From an uncultured Pelagibacteraceae bacterium (GTDB taxonomy: Bacteria; Pseudomonadota; Alphaproteobacteria; Pelagibacterales; Pelagibacteraceae): a stretch of DNA of 64,000 nucleotides. The position numbers and the translations under genes were made by a program. Where the stretch lies: assembly GCA_902585415.1 (NCBI GenBank), contig CACIDN010000002.1, forward strand, positions 62,001 to 126,000, in the 5' to 3' direction. The notes below the pieces were generated by a model. The model was not told the origin of the DNA and searched no databases. It worked only from the letters and a program-made list of their open reading frames with translations. This document shows, piece after piece, positions 56,351 through 64,000 of this stretch (its first letter is position 1; the number at the start of each line of letters is the position of its first letter).

Positions 56351-58051
56351 ATGAAATTAGATAGCTATAATAATCTCTTAGAACTTTTTTTTGATCAGTA
56401 TAAAAAACAAGACAAAAATAAAATTTTCTTAACTAATTTAGGTAATCCGCAAAATAAATTAAGTTGGGAGAAAACATTTTTATTGGTTAATCACTTATCA
56501 AACCAAATATCAAAAGATATTAAATTGGGTGATAGGTGTATATTAATTTCAGAAAATAGACCTGAATGGCTTATATCTGATTTGGCAATTATGTTGGCTG
56601 GAGGAATTAGCGTACCTTCTTATACAACTTATACTACTAAAGATTATGAATATATTATTAAAGATTGCGAACCCTCTGTTGTCGTAGTTTCAAATATTAC
56701 TCAATTTAAAAAAATTAAAGATATATTAGATTATAAAAAGATTAAGAAAATTATTTCCTTTGACAGATTGGAAAATTTAAAATTTCAAAATTATTTATGT
56801 ATTGGAGATATTATTAATAAAAAAAATAATTTTGAAAACTTTGATAGTGAAATAAGCTTAAAACGTTCAGACCCAGCTTGTATTATCTATACATCTGGAA
56901 CGCAAGGAAATCCTAAGGGCGTAATTTTAAGCCACGGAGGAATTTTAAGTAATTGTGAAGGAGGTTATGAACTACTAAAATCAATCATATCGAAAGATAT
57001 GAAATTTTTAACCTGGTTGCCATTATCACATTCTTATGAACACACTGTACAATTTATACAAATTGCCGTAAGTGCAAAAGTATTTTATGCAGAGAGTATA
57101 GACAAATTACTTAAAAATATTAGTGATTGTTCCCCTGACATAATGACAGCAGTTCCAAGATTTTATCAAAACCTATATCAAAAGATTAACTACACTTTTA
57201 GTAAAGCAAAAGGTGTAAAAAAATTCCTTGTAGATAATACTGTTAAATTAGGCTCAAAAAAATTTAATAAAGAAAAAATGAGCATTAAAGATAAAATAGT
57301 AAATAAAGTTTGTGAAATTACAGTTAGGTCTAAGATAAAAAAACAATTTGGAGGTAGTCTAAAAACATTTGTATCCGGTGGTGGTGCTCTTGACCCTGAA
57401 ATTGGTATTTTCCTTAATTCAATAGGACTACCAACATTGCAGGGTTATGGCTTAACAGAAACATCGCCTGTTGTTAGTTGCAACCCAATTGAAGATATAA
57501 GGATTGATACTGTGGGAATTCCTTTTAGTTGTAATAATGTAAAAATAGCTGAGGATGGAGAAATATTAGTTAAGGGAGAAAATGTAATGATAGGCTATTG
57601 GAATAAAAAAGCTGAAACAGATAAAGTATTAGTTGATGGATGGCTTCACACTGGAGATATAGGTAAATTTGTAAATGGTTATTTAAAAATTACAGATAGA
57701 AAAAAAGATATATTAATTACGCCTGGTGGTGACAATATTTCACCTGTAAAAGTGGAAACAGCACTTAATAACTCAAATTATATAGATCAAAGTTTAGTAT
57801 ACGGCGATAATAAACCTTATCTTGTAGCTCTCTTAGTTTTAAATTCAGAAATTAATGTAAATAAAAAAGATTTGGACAGCGAGATAGAAAAAATAAACAA
57901 AAATCTAACTAAAATAGAAAAAATAAAAAGATTTTTTGTTATAAAAGAAAAATTTTCTATAGAAAATGGCATGATGACACCGACTTTAAAGTTAAAAAGA
58001 TATAAAATAATTAATTTTTACAAAAATAATTTCGAGCAACTTTATAAATAA
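56351..58051 (+). CDS. long-chain acyl-CoA synthetase (AMP-forming)
   Basis: A 566-residue ANL-superfamily enzyme. The AMP-binding P-loop is YTSGTQGNPKGVILSH; QGYGLTETSPVVSCN and the hinge region GWLHTGDIG ... ITDRKKDILITPGGDNISPVKVE are typical of long-chain acyl-CoA synthetases related to FadD15/eukaryotic ACSL. It activates fatty acids by thioester formation. It lies directly after tRNA-Leu and may be read from the tRNA promoter. Confidence 0.9.
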   Translation: MKLDSYNNLLELFFDQYKKQDKNKIFLTNLGNPQNKLSWEKTFLLVNHLSNQISKDIKLGDRCILISENRPEWLISDLAIMLAGGISVPSYTTYTTKDYEYIIKDCEPSVVVVSNITQFKKIKDILDYKKIKKIISFDRLENLKFQNYLCIGDIINKKNNFENFDSEISLKRSDPACIIYTSGTQGNPKGVILSHGGILSNCEGGYELLKSIISKDMKFLTWLPLSHSYEHTVQFIQIAVSAKVFYAESIDKLLKNISDCSPDIMTAVPRFYQNLYQKINYTFSKAKGVKKFLVDNTVKLGSKKFNKEKMSIKDKIVNKVCEITVRSKIKKQFGGSLKTFVSGGGALDPEIGIFLNSIGLPTLQGYGLTETSPVVSCNPIEDIRIDTVGIPFSCNNVKIAEDGEILVKGENVMIGYWNKKAETDKVLVDGWLHTGDIGKFVNGYLKITDRKKDILITPGGDNISPVKVETALNNSNYIDQSLVYGDNKPYLVALLVLNSEINVNKKDLDSEIEKINKNLTKIEKIKRFFVIKEKFSIENGMMTPTLKLKRYKIINFYKNNFEQLYK

Positions 58052-58169
58052 GTATTAATAAATAGTGTTGTATTAAGCGCATAAACATTAATGTTTTTAC
58101 ATTAACTTAAAAAGTAAATTTTTTTTTTAAATTTTAATTTTACAACTTCATTTATCAAAAATTAAATGT

Positions 58170-58198
58170 TTGACATAACATTAGAAAAAATTTAAAAA
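58170..58198 (+). promoter_or_regulatory. candidate promoter of the 58.2 kb basic-peptide gene
   Basis: TTGACA (58170-58175) is a full -35 consensus. With a 17-base spacer it leads to TAAAAA (58193-58198), a weak -10. The predicted start, near 58205, lies just before the hairpin at 58210. The whole 58052-58246 gap holds no gene; a palindrome, AAACAT-TA-ATGTTT (58083-58096), is also present. Confidence 0.45.
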
Positions 58199-58209
58199 TT
58201 AGTTAAACC

Positions 58210-58228
58210 ACGAATCAAAACGATTCGT
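58210..58228 (+). promoter_or_regulatory. 5' hairpin of the basic-peptide mRNA
   Basis: ACGAATC (58210-58216) pairs with GATTCGT (58222-58228) around AAAAC, a seven-pair stem. It is placed at the predicted 5' end of the transcript and ends about 7 bases before the AGGGAG ribosome-binding site. A stem at this position could protect the mRNA or mask the site; no T-run follows, so it is not a terminator. Confidence 0.5.
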
Positions 58229-58246
58229 ATTAACAGGGAGCTAAAG

Positions 58247-58318
58247 ATGGCTAAAAGAAGAAAAAAAGCTAAGAAAAAAGCTAAGAAAAAAGCTAAAAAA
58301 AGAAGAAAAAGAAGATAA
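58247..58318 (+). CDS. 23-residue Lys/Arg-rich peptide
   Basis: The product begins MAKRRKKAKKKAKKKAKK and ends RRKRR: 12 Lys, 6 Arg, 4 Ala and one Met. AGGGAG lies seven bases before the ATG. It has its own -35-type promoter, a 5' hairpin and a 15-pair terminator directly after the stop, so it is a free-standing unit. The coding DNA contains a 12-base repeat (GCTAAGAAAAAA, twice, plus a variant). It resembles neither the S20 nor the Thx ribosomal protein. Binding to nucleic acid or ribosomes is inferred from charge alone. Confidence 0.62.
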   Translation: MAKRRKKAKKKAKKKAKKRRKRR

Positions 58319-58330
58319 TAGTTCTTTTTT

Positions 58331-58369
58331 AAAAACGCTTCTCATAACGTTTGTATGAGAAGCGTTTTT
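58331..58369. terminator. strong bidirectional intrinsic terminator
   Basis: AAAAACGCTTCTCAT (58331-58345) pairs perfectly with ATGAGAAGCGTTTTT (58355-58369), 15 pairs around a nine-base loop, with T-runs on both sides. It ends the basic-peptide transcript rightwards and the helicase-TerB-fdxA-carD operon leftwards, two bases after the carD stop. It is the strongest terminator I see in the window. Confidence 0.92.
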
Positions 58370-58371
58370 TT

Positions 58372-59259
58372 TTAATCCTCATCGTTTTCTTGATCTAAAT
58401 TGTTATTGTTTTCCTCAATATTGTCTTGGTTAGTATCTTTTATCACCTCATCTTTGTTAATTTTTGGACTAGCTGCCTCACTTTTTTCAAGGTTCCGTTT
58501 TAAAGCTTTGTCAAGTTTTTTTTGTGTGTTTTCTAAATTAAGATTTAAAACTATTTGGAATTCAGATGCAATTCTTTCGTAGGCTTTTTCAAAAAGTTGT
58601 CTTTCTGAATATGACTGATCAATCATTATATCATCACCTTTATTTAAATCCCTAACAACTTCTGCTAATTCATAAATTTTCCCAGAGGTTATTTTTTGTT
58701 CGTATTCTTGTGCTCTCCTACTCCACATTGATCTTTTAATTTTTGGTTTACTTTTCAAAATTGAAATTGACTTATTCACTTGATTTATGGTTGATAGCGG
58801 CCTAAGATGATATTGTTTATTTATTGGAAGTAATCCTATTGCTTTATCTTTTTCGAATTTAATATCATAACATTGAACTTCTATGCCTCCAATTTTTTTT
58901 GAGCTTACTGACATTATTTGCCCAACTCCATGTTTAGGATATACTACATAGTCTTTTGGTTTATATTCTTTCTTTTCAATACCTTGTTTTTTTATTTTTA
59001 CAATCTCTGGCTTCTGATCTAGGGTTTTGGTAAGTTTTAAATTATCAGTTTTATTTAAATTCTTTTTTAATTTATTTTTATCTATTTTGTTTTTTATTTC
59101 CTTTTTGAACTTGCTTGGTCTTCCTACTTTTTTTGCAATATGCTTTTTAAGCTTAACCTTACCTTTTTTTTTTAAAATTTTGTTTTTAGTGTTTTTCTTC
59201 TTAAAGGTTTTCTTTAAAATACTTTTCAAATTTATTTTCTTCATTCCTATACTTCTCAT
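58372..59259 (-). CDS. carD: CarD-family transcription regulator with Lys-rich N-terminal extension
   Basis: A 295-residue protein; an ATG at 59244 is an alternative start. The CarD/RNAP-interacting domain begins near residue 100 with [15 protein letters not shown] and continues to [15 protein letters not shown] and the helical part through about 255. The first 95 residues are Lys/Asn-rich with a GRPSKFKKE (AT-hook-like) stretch; the last 40 are acidic. CarD binds RNA polymerase beta and stabilises open promoters. It overlaps fdxA by 44-59 bases, unusually long here. Confidence 0.88.
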   Translation of the reverse strand: MRSIGMKKINLKSILKKTFKKKNTKNKILKKKGKVKLKKHIAKKVGRPSKFKKEIKNKIDKNKLKKNLNKTDNLKLTKTLDQKPEIVKIKKQGIEKKEYKPKDYVVYPKHGVGQIMSVSSKKIGGIEVQCYDIKFEKDKAIGLLPINKQYHLRPLSTINQVNKSISILKSKPKIKRSMWSRRAQEYEQKITSGKIYELAEVVRDLNKGDDIMIDQSYSERQLFEKAYERIASEFQIVLNLNLENTQKKLDKALKRNLEKSEAASPKINKDEVIKDTNQDNIEENNNNLDQENDED

Positions 59260-59527
59260 TATCTATTGGAGGCTCTTTCTTTTGGGAAATATTCGGCCAA
59301 ATTTCGGAATATTTTTTGTTTATTTCTAACCATTTTTCAGAGCCTTCTTCTGTGTCGGGCTTTATTGCATCTACAGGACATTCTGGTTCACAAACGCCAC
59401 AATCTATACACTCATCCGGTTTAATTACAAGCATATTTTTTCCTTCATAGAAACAGTCCACTGGACAAACTTCAACACAGTCCATCAGTTTACACTTTAT
59501 ACATTTATCATTAACTATATATGTCAT
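59201..59527 (-). CDS. fdxA: ferredoxin FdxA (seven-iron type)
   Basis: A 108-residue ferredoxin. The N-terminal half has [21 protein letters not shown], the pattern of a 3Fe-4S plus 4Fe-4S ferredoxin, and [18 protein letters not shown] supplies the second set of ligands. The C-terminal tail is typical of FdxA. It lies between the TerB-like gene (four-base overlap) and carD, an order conserved in alphaproteobacteria for fdxA-carD. Confidence 0.95.
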   Translation of the reverse strand: MTYIVNDKCIKCKLMDCVEVCPVDCFYEGKNMLVIKPDECIDCGVCEPECPVDAIKPDTEEGSEKWLEINKKYSEIWPNISQKKEPPIDNEKYRNEENKFEKYFKENL

Positions 59528-59949
59528 TGTTTTTGTTTATTTTGGATTTCTAATTTTATATCACCCATAGTTTTAGCATCGAGGTAAAGCAATCCTGCTA
59601 AACGCCTCATAAGATTTTCCTCATATATATCTGAATTTCCATCTGACAAAATAATACTCCAAATATTTTTTATTATTTCCATCTTATTTTCTTTATCCAT
59701 AGCCTTTATGTTTTTTGTAAAAGCTTGAATATGATTTGAGTTAGACTCTTTTTTTTCTGCCTCTAATATCACTTTTTCTATATCATCATCATTATTATCA
59801 AGTTTTGTAAGAGTATTTTTAATGATTGTTTTTTCTTTAACAGTATAATTTTCATCAATTTTAGCTGCATGTATCATTAAACAAGCCACATTAATTAAAT
59901 CACTATCATTATTTGATTGTTCCTCTTTGTTAAAAAATTTAATTATCAT
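59524..59949 (-). CDS. TerB-like protein
   Basis: A 141-residue all-helical protein. [30 protein letters not shown] has the metal-binding D/E pattern (A..D....KE...I) of the TerB/DjlA N-terminal domain, and the second half repeats a similar pattern ([26 protein letters not shown]). TerB-like domains bind divalent metals; tellurite resistance is not implied. It overlaps both the helicase and fdxA by four bases; in other alphaproteobacteria an S4-domain gene often occupies this place. Confidence 0.78.
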   Translation of the reverse strand: MIIKFFNKEEQSNNDSDLINVACLMIHAAKIDENYTVKEKTIIKNTLTKLDNNDDDIEKVILEAEKKESNSNHIQAFTKNIKAMDKENKMEIIKNIWSIILSDGNSDIYEENLMRRLAGLLYLDAKTMGDIKLEIQNKQKQ

Positions 59950-62432
59950 TTTATGTTTAACTCTTTTAAAGCTGCAAAAGGGTTATCACCTTCAAATTTA
60001 TTATTATTCTTTTTATTAATTTTTCTGGTGGGACTATATTTAAAAAAATATTTGTCATTTTCAAGTGAGACATTGTAGTTCATTTTCTTTATCAATTTTA
60101 GAAAATTTTCTCTATTACAGCCTAAAAGATTTAACATTTTTGGAACTAGCTCAATTTTACTATATTTAATGGAATTTGAGCTTATTATTTCTAGAAATAA
60201 TCTTTCTAGAATATCTATTCGTACAAAATAATCATCAAACTTTTCAAAACCACAAAGTAGCATAAAATTTTTATCATTAAATTTTTTATCATTAAAAAAA
60301 TTTAGTCCAAAAGTTGGTGGTTCTAAATCATAATATTTTTCATTATAGTTTTTCCAAAGAATTAATCTTAATGAAACTACAGTTGGCTTAAATAGTTTGT
60401 ACAAAAATATGTGATATCTTCCAAACTTAACTCCACGATCTCTAAGAATTTTCCTTTCTTTCTGATCAATACTTCTTAATAATTTTTCAATATTATCTCT
60501 TTTTAAAACTCCATTATTCTCGTACAACATGTAAGATAATGCCCTGGTTGAAGAATTAGATGATTTTATATCTTTTAAATTTATTAGACTACCTAGATTA
60601 ATATTTATCTTATTCCTTAACCAAGTCTTTAAAAAATTTTGCAGGATATTTTTATGTTCAGTTTCGACAACATCATCAACAATCACATTTATTTCAGGTT
60701 TTAAGTAATCATTTCCTTTTACTAAATATGCTATTGGAAAATTATTCCAATAAATTTTGAGATCTTTTTTTAATTCAATATTTTTTGTTTTAATTATTTG
60801 ATTAATTCTCTCCAATATCTCTGGTCCAACATTTTGTCTTGATGCTTTTTTCAACGATTTTATGTCAGAGTCCAAATCCCCAATTTTAAAATCTAGTTCA
60901 AGTTTTAGCCCTTTTAAATTTCCGATAAATTGGTTATTAATCATAACCTTTTCATTATCGACTATTTTAGTTTTAAAGATAATGTCTTGTTTTAAACCTT
61001 TGGCTAATACGCTTGCTCTTTTATCAATAAAGCTTTTAGTAAGTTCCTCATGTAATCTATCGGATAATTTATCCTCTAGAAATTTAGTTCTTTCTATCCA
61101 ATAATCTTGATTTTCTACCCATCCATTTTTATTAGCTACGTATGACCATGTTCTTACGTTTGCAATCCTGTTTGAAACAGAATCTACATTACCATCCAGT
61201 TTATCTAATATAGACAACTGTTGTTTCATATATTTACTTGTTATTTTTCCTGGAGACTCTCTTAAAAAGTTAAAAACTTTACCAACAACATCTAGGTGAT
61301 TTCCATAAGTTTTTTTTACAAAGTCAGGTATTTGACAACATTCCCAAAGTAATTTTAGCTCATTTTCATTGTTAAATATTTGAAGTTTTTCTGTATCTTT
61401 CAGTATATATTTTAATACTTTTTCATCTTCACACTCTGAAATTTTTCTCAACCAACTTTTACCAGGTCTTTCCTCTAAAGATTTAATTAATTTGTCACCA
61501 TTTTTAAAATTTAAATTCGGATTCCTCCAAAAAATTGTGTGTATTTCATCTATTTTATGGTTCTCCAATAAATCTATTTCTTCTGCACTTATTTCTCCAC
61601 AATCTCCAGTTATTCCAAATGATCCATCATTTAAATATCTTCCAGCTCTACCAGCAATTTGAGATATTTCTGAAAGTTTTAATCTTCTTAGTTTTTTACC
61701 ATCAAATTTTTTTAGATTAGAAAAATAAACATTGTTTAAATCCATATTAATACCCATTCCAATTGCATCAGTAGCTACAAGATAATCAACATCACCTGAC
61801 TGGTATAAATTTACTTGTGAGTTTCGAGTTTTAGGGCTTAATGATCCCATTACTATTGCAGCACCACCTTTCTGTCTTCTTATTAGTTCTGCTATTGCGT
61901 AAACTTCCTCAGCAGAAAAAGCAATTATTGCACTTTTTCTCTCAATTCTAGATATTTTTTTATGGCCTGAATAAGTTAATTTAGAAAGTCTTTTTCTATC
62001 GATATATTCAATATCCTCCTCTAATTTTTCAATTATATTTCGCATGGAGTTTGAGCCCATAAACATTGTTAGCTTTTCTCCTCTTAAATTTAGTAATCTA
62101 TCAGTAAATATATGACCTCTTTCGTGGTCGCTGCACATTTGTATTTCATCTATTCCAACAAACTCTAAGATCTTATCTACCGGCATAGACTCTACGGTGC
62201 AAAAATAGTACTTAGCATTAGCTGGTATTATTTTTTCCTCACCAGTTATCAAAGCAACTTTTTGTGGGTCAACTTTTTTAATTACTTTGTCATAAACTTC
62301 TCTTGCCAATAATCTTAGTGGAAAACCCATCATTCCAGTGTCAAATGAAAGCATCGTTTCAATTGCTAAAAAAGTTTTCCCAGTATTTGTCGGACCTAAA
62401 ACTGCTGTAATTTTATTTTTTTTCATTTCCAT
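59946..62432 (-). CDS. Suv3-like superfamily 2 RNA helicase
   Basis: An 828-residue helicase. Walker A is VLGPTNTGKTFLAIETM; the DEAD-box variant is DEIQM in GIDEIQMCSDHERGHIFTDRLL; motif VI is QIAGRAGRY. ATDAIGMGINMDL is motif V. This DEIQ form is that of mitochondrial Suv3 and its alphaproteobacterial relatives, which act in RNA turnover; PNPase, the bacterial counterpart of its partner, is encoded at 30 kb. First gene of the leftward operon with TerB, fdxA and carD. The C-terminal 400 residues are less conserved. Confidence 0.9.
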   Translation of the reverse strand: MEMKKNKITAVLGPTNTGKTFLAIETMLSFDTGMMGFPLRLLAREVYDKVIKKVDPQKVALITGEEKIIPANAKYYFCTVESMPVDKILEFVGIDEIQMCSDHERGHIFTDRLLNLRGEKLTMFMGSNSMRNIIEKLEEDIEYIDRKRLSKLTYSGHKKISRIERKSAIIAFSAEEVYAIAELIRRQKGGAAIVMGSLSPKTRNSQVNLYQSGDVDYLVATDAIGMGINMDLNNVYFSNLKKFDGKKLRRLKLSEISQIAGRAGRYLNDGSFGITGDCGEISAEEIDLLENHKIDEIHTIFWRNPNLNFKNGDKLIKSLEERPGKSWLRKISECEDEKVLKYILKDTEKLQIFNNENELKLLWECCQIPDFVKKTYGNHLDVVGKVFNFLRESPGKITSKYMKQQLSILDKLDGNVDSVSNRIANVRTWSYVANKNGWVENQDYWIERTKFLEDKLSDRLHEELTKSFIDKRASVLAKGLKQDIIFKTKIVDNEKVMINNQFIGNLKGLKLELDFKIGDLDSDIKSLKKASRQNVGPEILERINQIIKTKNIELKKDLKIYWNNFPIAYLVKGNDYLKPEINVIVDDVVETEHKNILQNFLKTWLRNKININLGSLINLKDIKSSNSSTRALSYMLYENNGVLKRDNIEKLLRSIDQKERKILRDRGVKFGRYHIFLYKLFKPTVVSLRLILWKNYNEKYYDLEPPTFGLNFFNDKKFNDKNFMLLCGFEKFDDYFVRIDILERLFLEIISSNSIKYSKIELVPKMLNLLGCNRENFLKLIKKMNYNVSLENDKYFFKYSPTRKINKKNNNKFEGDNPFAALKELNIK

Positions 62433-62551
62433 TATTTGTGTGTCAAAATTTTTGCCTACTATATGTTGTTACCTGGTAAGAACAAAAATGGACTAAAACA
62501 TGACCGAATCGAAGAAAAAAAGTTCTCATTTTCATATATTTTATATTCAAT

Positions 62552-63256
62552 CTAAATTTTAATACTTTTATATTTTTTCATACATACGTTTGCTAGTAAT
62601 AAATTAGGGTCTATAAATATTTTTGATTTTTTAGCTTTTTTGAAAGACTTAAACGCAAAAATAGCAATTGGTATTTCTGTACATCCAAGAATAATTTTTT
62701 TACACCTTATTTTAATTAAATATCTCACAGCAGGACTAATGATTTTTTCAGCTTCTTTAACCTTGCCAGATTTAACTAGCTGAATAGCTTTATTAACACA
62801 TTTTTTTTGTAAATTTTTAGTAGGTGTAACTAACTCAAAGTTTCTGGATAAATAATTATGATAAATCTTTGTATTTATAGTAGCTTCAGTTGCTAATAAT
62901 CCAATTTTACAATTTCTTTTGCATGTTTTTTTAGTGTGAAGAAAAACTTCTTTAGGCATACTAATTATTGGAATTTTTATTTTTCGTTGCAAATCATTAT
63001 ACCAGTAATGTGCAGTGTTACATGGCATTACAATGAACTTACATTTATTTTTCTGAAGTAATCGGCAACCTTTAACAAGCTCATCAAGAACATTAAAATA
63101 TCTTTTTAAATTCTCAGGTCTTTTTGGTGTATCAGATTTATTAAATAATATAAATTTTGGATATTGTTGGTCTTTCTTGCCTCTATTTAAAACTGCGATT
63201 TTATTACAAAAATCCAACCCTGCTTGGGTTCCCATACCACCTAAAATTCCAATCAT
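62552..63256 (-). CDS. aspartate/glutamate racemase family protein
   Basis: A 234-residue protein of the cofactor-independent racemase fold. The two catalytic cysteines are in MPCNTAHYWY and ILGCTEIPIA. The N-terminus IGILGGMGTQAGLDFCNK is that of aspartate racemases (RacD/YgeA-like) rather than MurI. It probably interconverts L- and D-aspartate or a related amino acid. It overlaps the thioesterase gene by four bases. Confidence 0.87.
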   Translation of the reverse strand: MIGILGGMGTQAGLDFCNKIAVLNRGKKDQQYPKFILFNKSDTPKRPENLKRYFNVLDELVKGCRLLQKNKCKFIVMPCNTAHYWYNDLQRKIKIPIISMPKEVFLHTKKTCKRNCKIGLLATEATINTKIYHNYLSRNFELVTPTKNLQKKCVNKAIQLVKSGKVKEAEKIISPAVRYLIKIRCKKIILGCTEIPIAIFAFKSFKKAKKSKIFIDPNLLLANVCMKKYKSIKI

Positions 63257-63654
63257 ATTTTCCTAATTACTTTCCAAACCCCTATCGCAGATGCAATTAA
63301 TTGATCTTCTTTTTTTAAAGTACAATTAACAAATACCATACTTTTAGTTTTTTTAAGTATTTGAACATTTCCTATTAACTCATCTTGTTTCCTTGATGGT
63401 GCTATAAATTTGATATCAAGAGATACAGTTACACAAGATTTTTCACCTGTCGTTCTATATACAGCAGTTCCTGCTCCTGCATCTATCAATGAGCAAATAA
63501 AACCACCATGGGTAATCTCTCTTTTATTTAAATGAAATTCCTTAATCGTAGCTTTAAACTCATATTCATTTTCAGAAATTTCTCTAAAATGAAGACCACC
63601 ATTATGATGCATAAATCCTGATACTCTACTAATTTGTTCAAAATCTTGTTTCAT
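63253..63654 (-). CDS. PaaI-like hot-dog thioesterase
   Basis: A 133-residue hot-dog domain protein. HNGGLHFREI, then REITHGGFICSLIDAGAGTAVYRTTG (HGG at the start of the long helix, with an Asp as the catalytic acid), and CVTVSLDIKFIAPSRKQDELIG are typical of the PaaI/YigI thioesterases acting on acyl-CoAs. The substrate is unknown. It follows tRNA-Arg and a tiny membrane ORF in a leftward unit. Confidence 0.87.
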   Translation of the reverse strand: MKQDFEQISRVSGFMHHNGGLHFREISENEYEFKATIKEFHLNKREITHGGFICSLIDAGAGTAVYRTTGEKSCVTVSLDIKFIAPSRKQDELIGNVQILKKTKSMVFVNCTLKKEDQLIASAIGVWKVIRKI

Positions 63655-63660
63655 ATATAA

Positions 63661-63744
63661 TTAAATAATTACAGTTAGTAACAACAAAAATAAAAATACG
63701 ATTGCAAAAAAAACTATTACACTTTTCTGTAAGGAAATTTTCAT
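63661..63744 (-). CDS. possible 27-residue membrane peptide
   Basis: The frame encodes MKISLQKSVIVFFAIVFLF followed by LLLLTVII: a short basic N-terminus and one membrane span. Its ATG lies five bases after the encoded CCA of tRNA-Arg, and there is no ribosome-binding site, so translation would need a leaderless mRNA freed by tRNA 3' processing. The hydrophobic composition could be chance in T-rich DNA. Low confidence; no other gene fits this 90-base stretch. Confidence 0.3.
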   Translation of the reverse strand: MKISLQKSVIVFFAIVFLFLLLLTVII

Positions 63745-63749
63745 ATAAT

Positions 63750-63826
63750 TGGTGCGCCTGCTAGGAGTCGAACCCAGAACCTCCTGGTCCGTAGCCAAGC
63801 GCTCTATCCAATTGAGCTACAGGCGC
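63750..63826 (-). tRNA. tRNA-Arg (anticodon ACG)
   Basis: A 77-base tRNA with encoded CCA. The acceptor GCGCCTG pairs with CAGGCGC; the D-arm is GCTCAATTGGATAGAGC; the anticodon arm is CTTGG-CTACGGA-CCAGG with ACG at 34-36 (A34 edited to inosine reads CGU/CGC/CGA); the T-arm is CTGGG-TTCGACT-CCTAG. Confidence 0.96.
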
Positions 63827-63891
63827 TAATAAATTAACATAAATCATCTATATTTTAATGTAATTTGTAAATTTAAGTTTATTCTATAGTA

Positions 63892-64000
63892 ATGTCAAAA
63901 AATTCGAAAGATATAGTTTTAACATCTGCCTTGAGAACATCAGTAGGCAAGTTTGGTGGCATTCATAAGAAACTTCAAGCCCATGAATTAGGCTCAATTG
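63892..64000 (+). CDS. acetyl-CoA acetyltransferase-like thiolase, 5' part only
   Basis: The first 36 codons are in the window. The product starts with a short polar N-terminus followed by DIVLTSALRTSVGKFGG, the highly conserved opening of thiolases (..IV...RT..G.F.G), and HELGSI. This is likely an AtoB/PhaA-type acetoacetyl-CoA thiolase, but a trifunctional beta-subunit-like thiolase cannot be excluded from so short a piece. The active-site Cys lies beyond the edge. Confidence 0.8.
   Translation, partial: MSKNSKDIVLTSALRTSVGKFGGIHKKLQAHELGSI

Noticed and set aside
58083..58096. AAACAT-TA-ATGTTT palindrome after the acyl-CoA synthetase gene, as a terminator
   Set aside because: The two-base centre cannot form a stable hairpin loop; it may be a protein site or chance.
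58247..58318. Basic peptide as a ribosomal protein (Thx or L34 type)
   Set aside because: It lacks the conserved Gly/Trp/Tyr positions of Thx and the sequence signature of L34; only the high charge is shared.
62500..62562. 20-codon ORF (starts MTESKKKSS) in the gap before the racemase
   Set aside because: No ribosome-binding site, ends inside the 3' end of a convergent gene, and too short to judge.

Overview
This window is chromosomal DNA from a streamlined, very AT-rich alphaproteobacterium, most likely a member of the SAR11 clade (Pelagibacterales). The evidence is the lysine-, asparagine- and isoleucine-rich proteins, intergenic gaps of mostly 0-60 bases, many 1-4 base gene overlaps, and alphaproteobacterial gene neighbourhoods (irr next to fabA-fabB-fabI; ubiE-ubiB-coaBC-dut beside mutM-rpsT-dnaA-dnaN; tlpA/argH-lptM-lysA; helicase-fdxA-carD). 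The assignment is inferred from gene order and composition; no 16S gene is present. I see no prophage, insertion sequence, CRISPR array or defence island, so this is mainly core genome.

Layout. 1-4.4 kb: a DUF4149 membrane protein (cut by the window edge) and an IsdG-like haem monooxygenase, a small secreted protein, then a leftward operon dapB-nth-PfkB kinase-FAD oxidoreductase-tiny basic protein. 4.4-8.7 kb: two Fur-type boxes, a small zinc-ribbon protein, and the chaperone genes grpE, dnaK and dnaJ, with a heat-shock-type promoter before dnaK. 8.7-14.2 kb: rdgB, the envelope cluster lpoA-like/rsmI/dolP-like, and maeB. 14.2-18.5 kb: murJ, trpS, nfuA-like and a Bax-like glucosaminidase. 18.5-25.8 kb: a polysaccharide deacetylase divergent from, and overlapping, a short tsaB, then fur-miaB-phoH-ybeY-lnt-metK. 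25.8-32.5 kb: the translation and RNA operon nusA-infB-rbfA-rpsO-pnp behind its own promoter and a terminator-like hairpin. 32.5-40 kb: rhodanese, a small protein with a structured leader, sodB, fabI-fabB-fabA, irr, katG and a 2OG oxygenase. 40-46 kb: SH3 protein, ThiF-like, dut, coaBC, ubiB, ubiE, mutM. 46-52.5 kb: rpsT, dnaA, dnaN, plsC, lysA, lptM, argH. 52.5-58 kb: thiol-redox and quinone genes (TlpA, DsbB, Coq7), HIG1, an esterase, an HNH nuclease, DedA, tRNA-Leu, acyl-CoA synthetase. 58-64 kb: a 23-residue Lys/Arg peptide gene with its own promoter and terminator, the operon helicase-TerB-fdxA-carD, a racemase, a thioesterase, tRNA-Arg and the start of a thiolase.

A regulatory theme runs through the window: iron and oxidative stress. 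Two near-identical 17-bp Irr-type boxes sit in the irr/fabA intergenic region and on the katG promoter; a Fur-family regulator (19.9 kb) and two Fur-type boxes (4.4 kb) are also present; sodB, katG, fdxA and the haem monooxygenase are plausible members of the same physiology. Several small genes (at about 0.94, 4.55, 4.74, 32.3, 33.0, 51.0, 58.2 and 63.7 kb) are easily missed. No single unit clearly amounts to a new multi-gene system; the best candidates for undescribed biology are the 58.2 kb basic-peptide unit, the pseudoknot-like leader at 32.94 kb, and the twice-occurring GCAA-loop hairpin at 0.84 and 33.2 kb.
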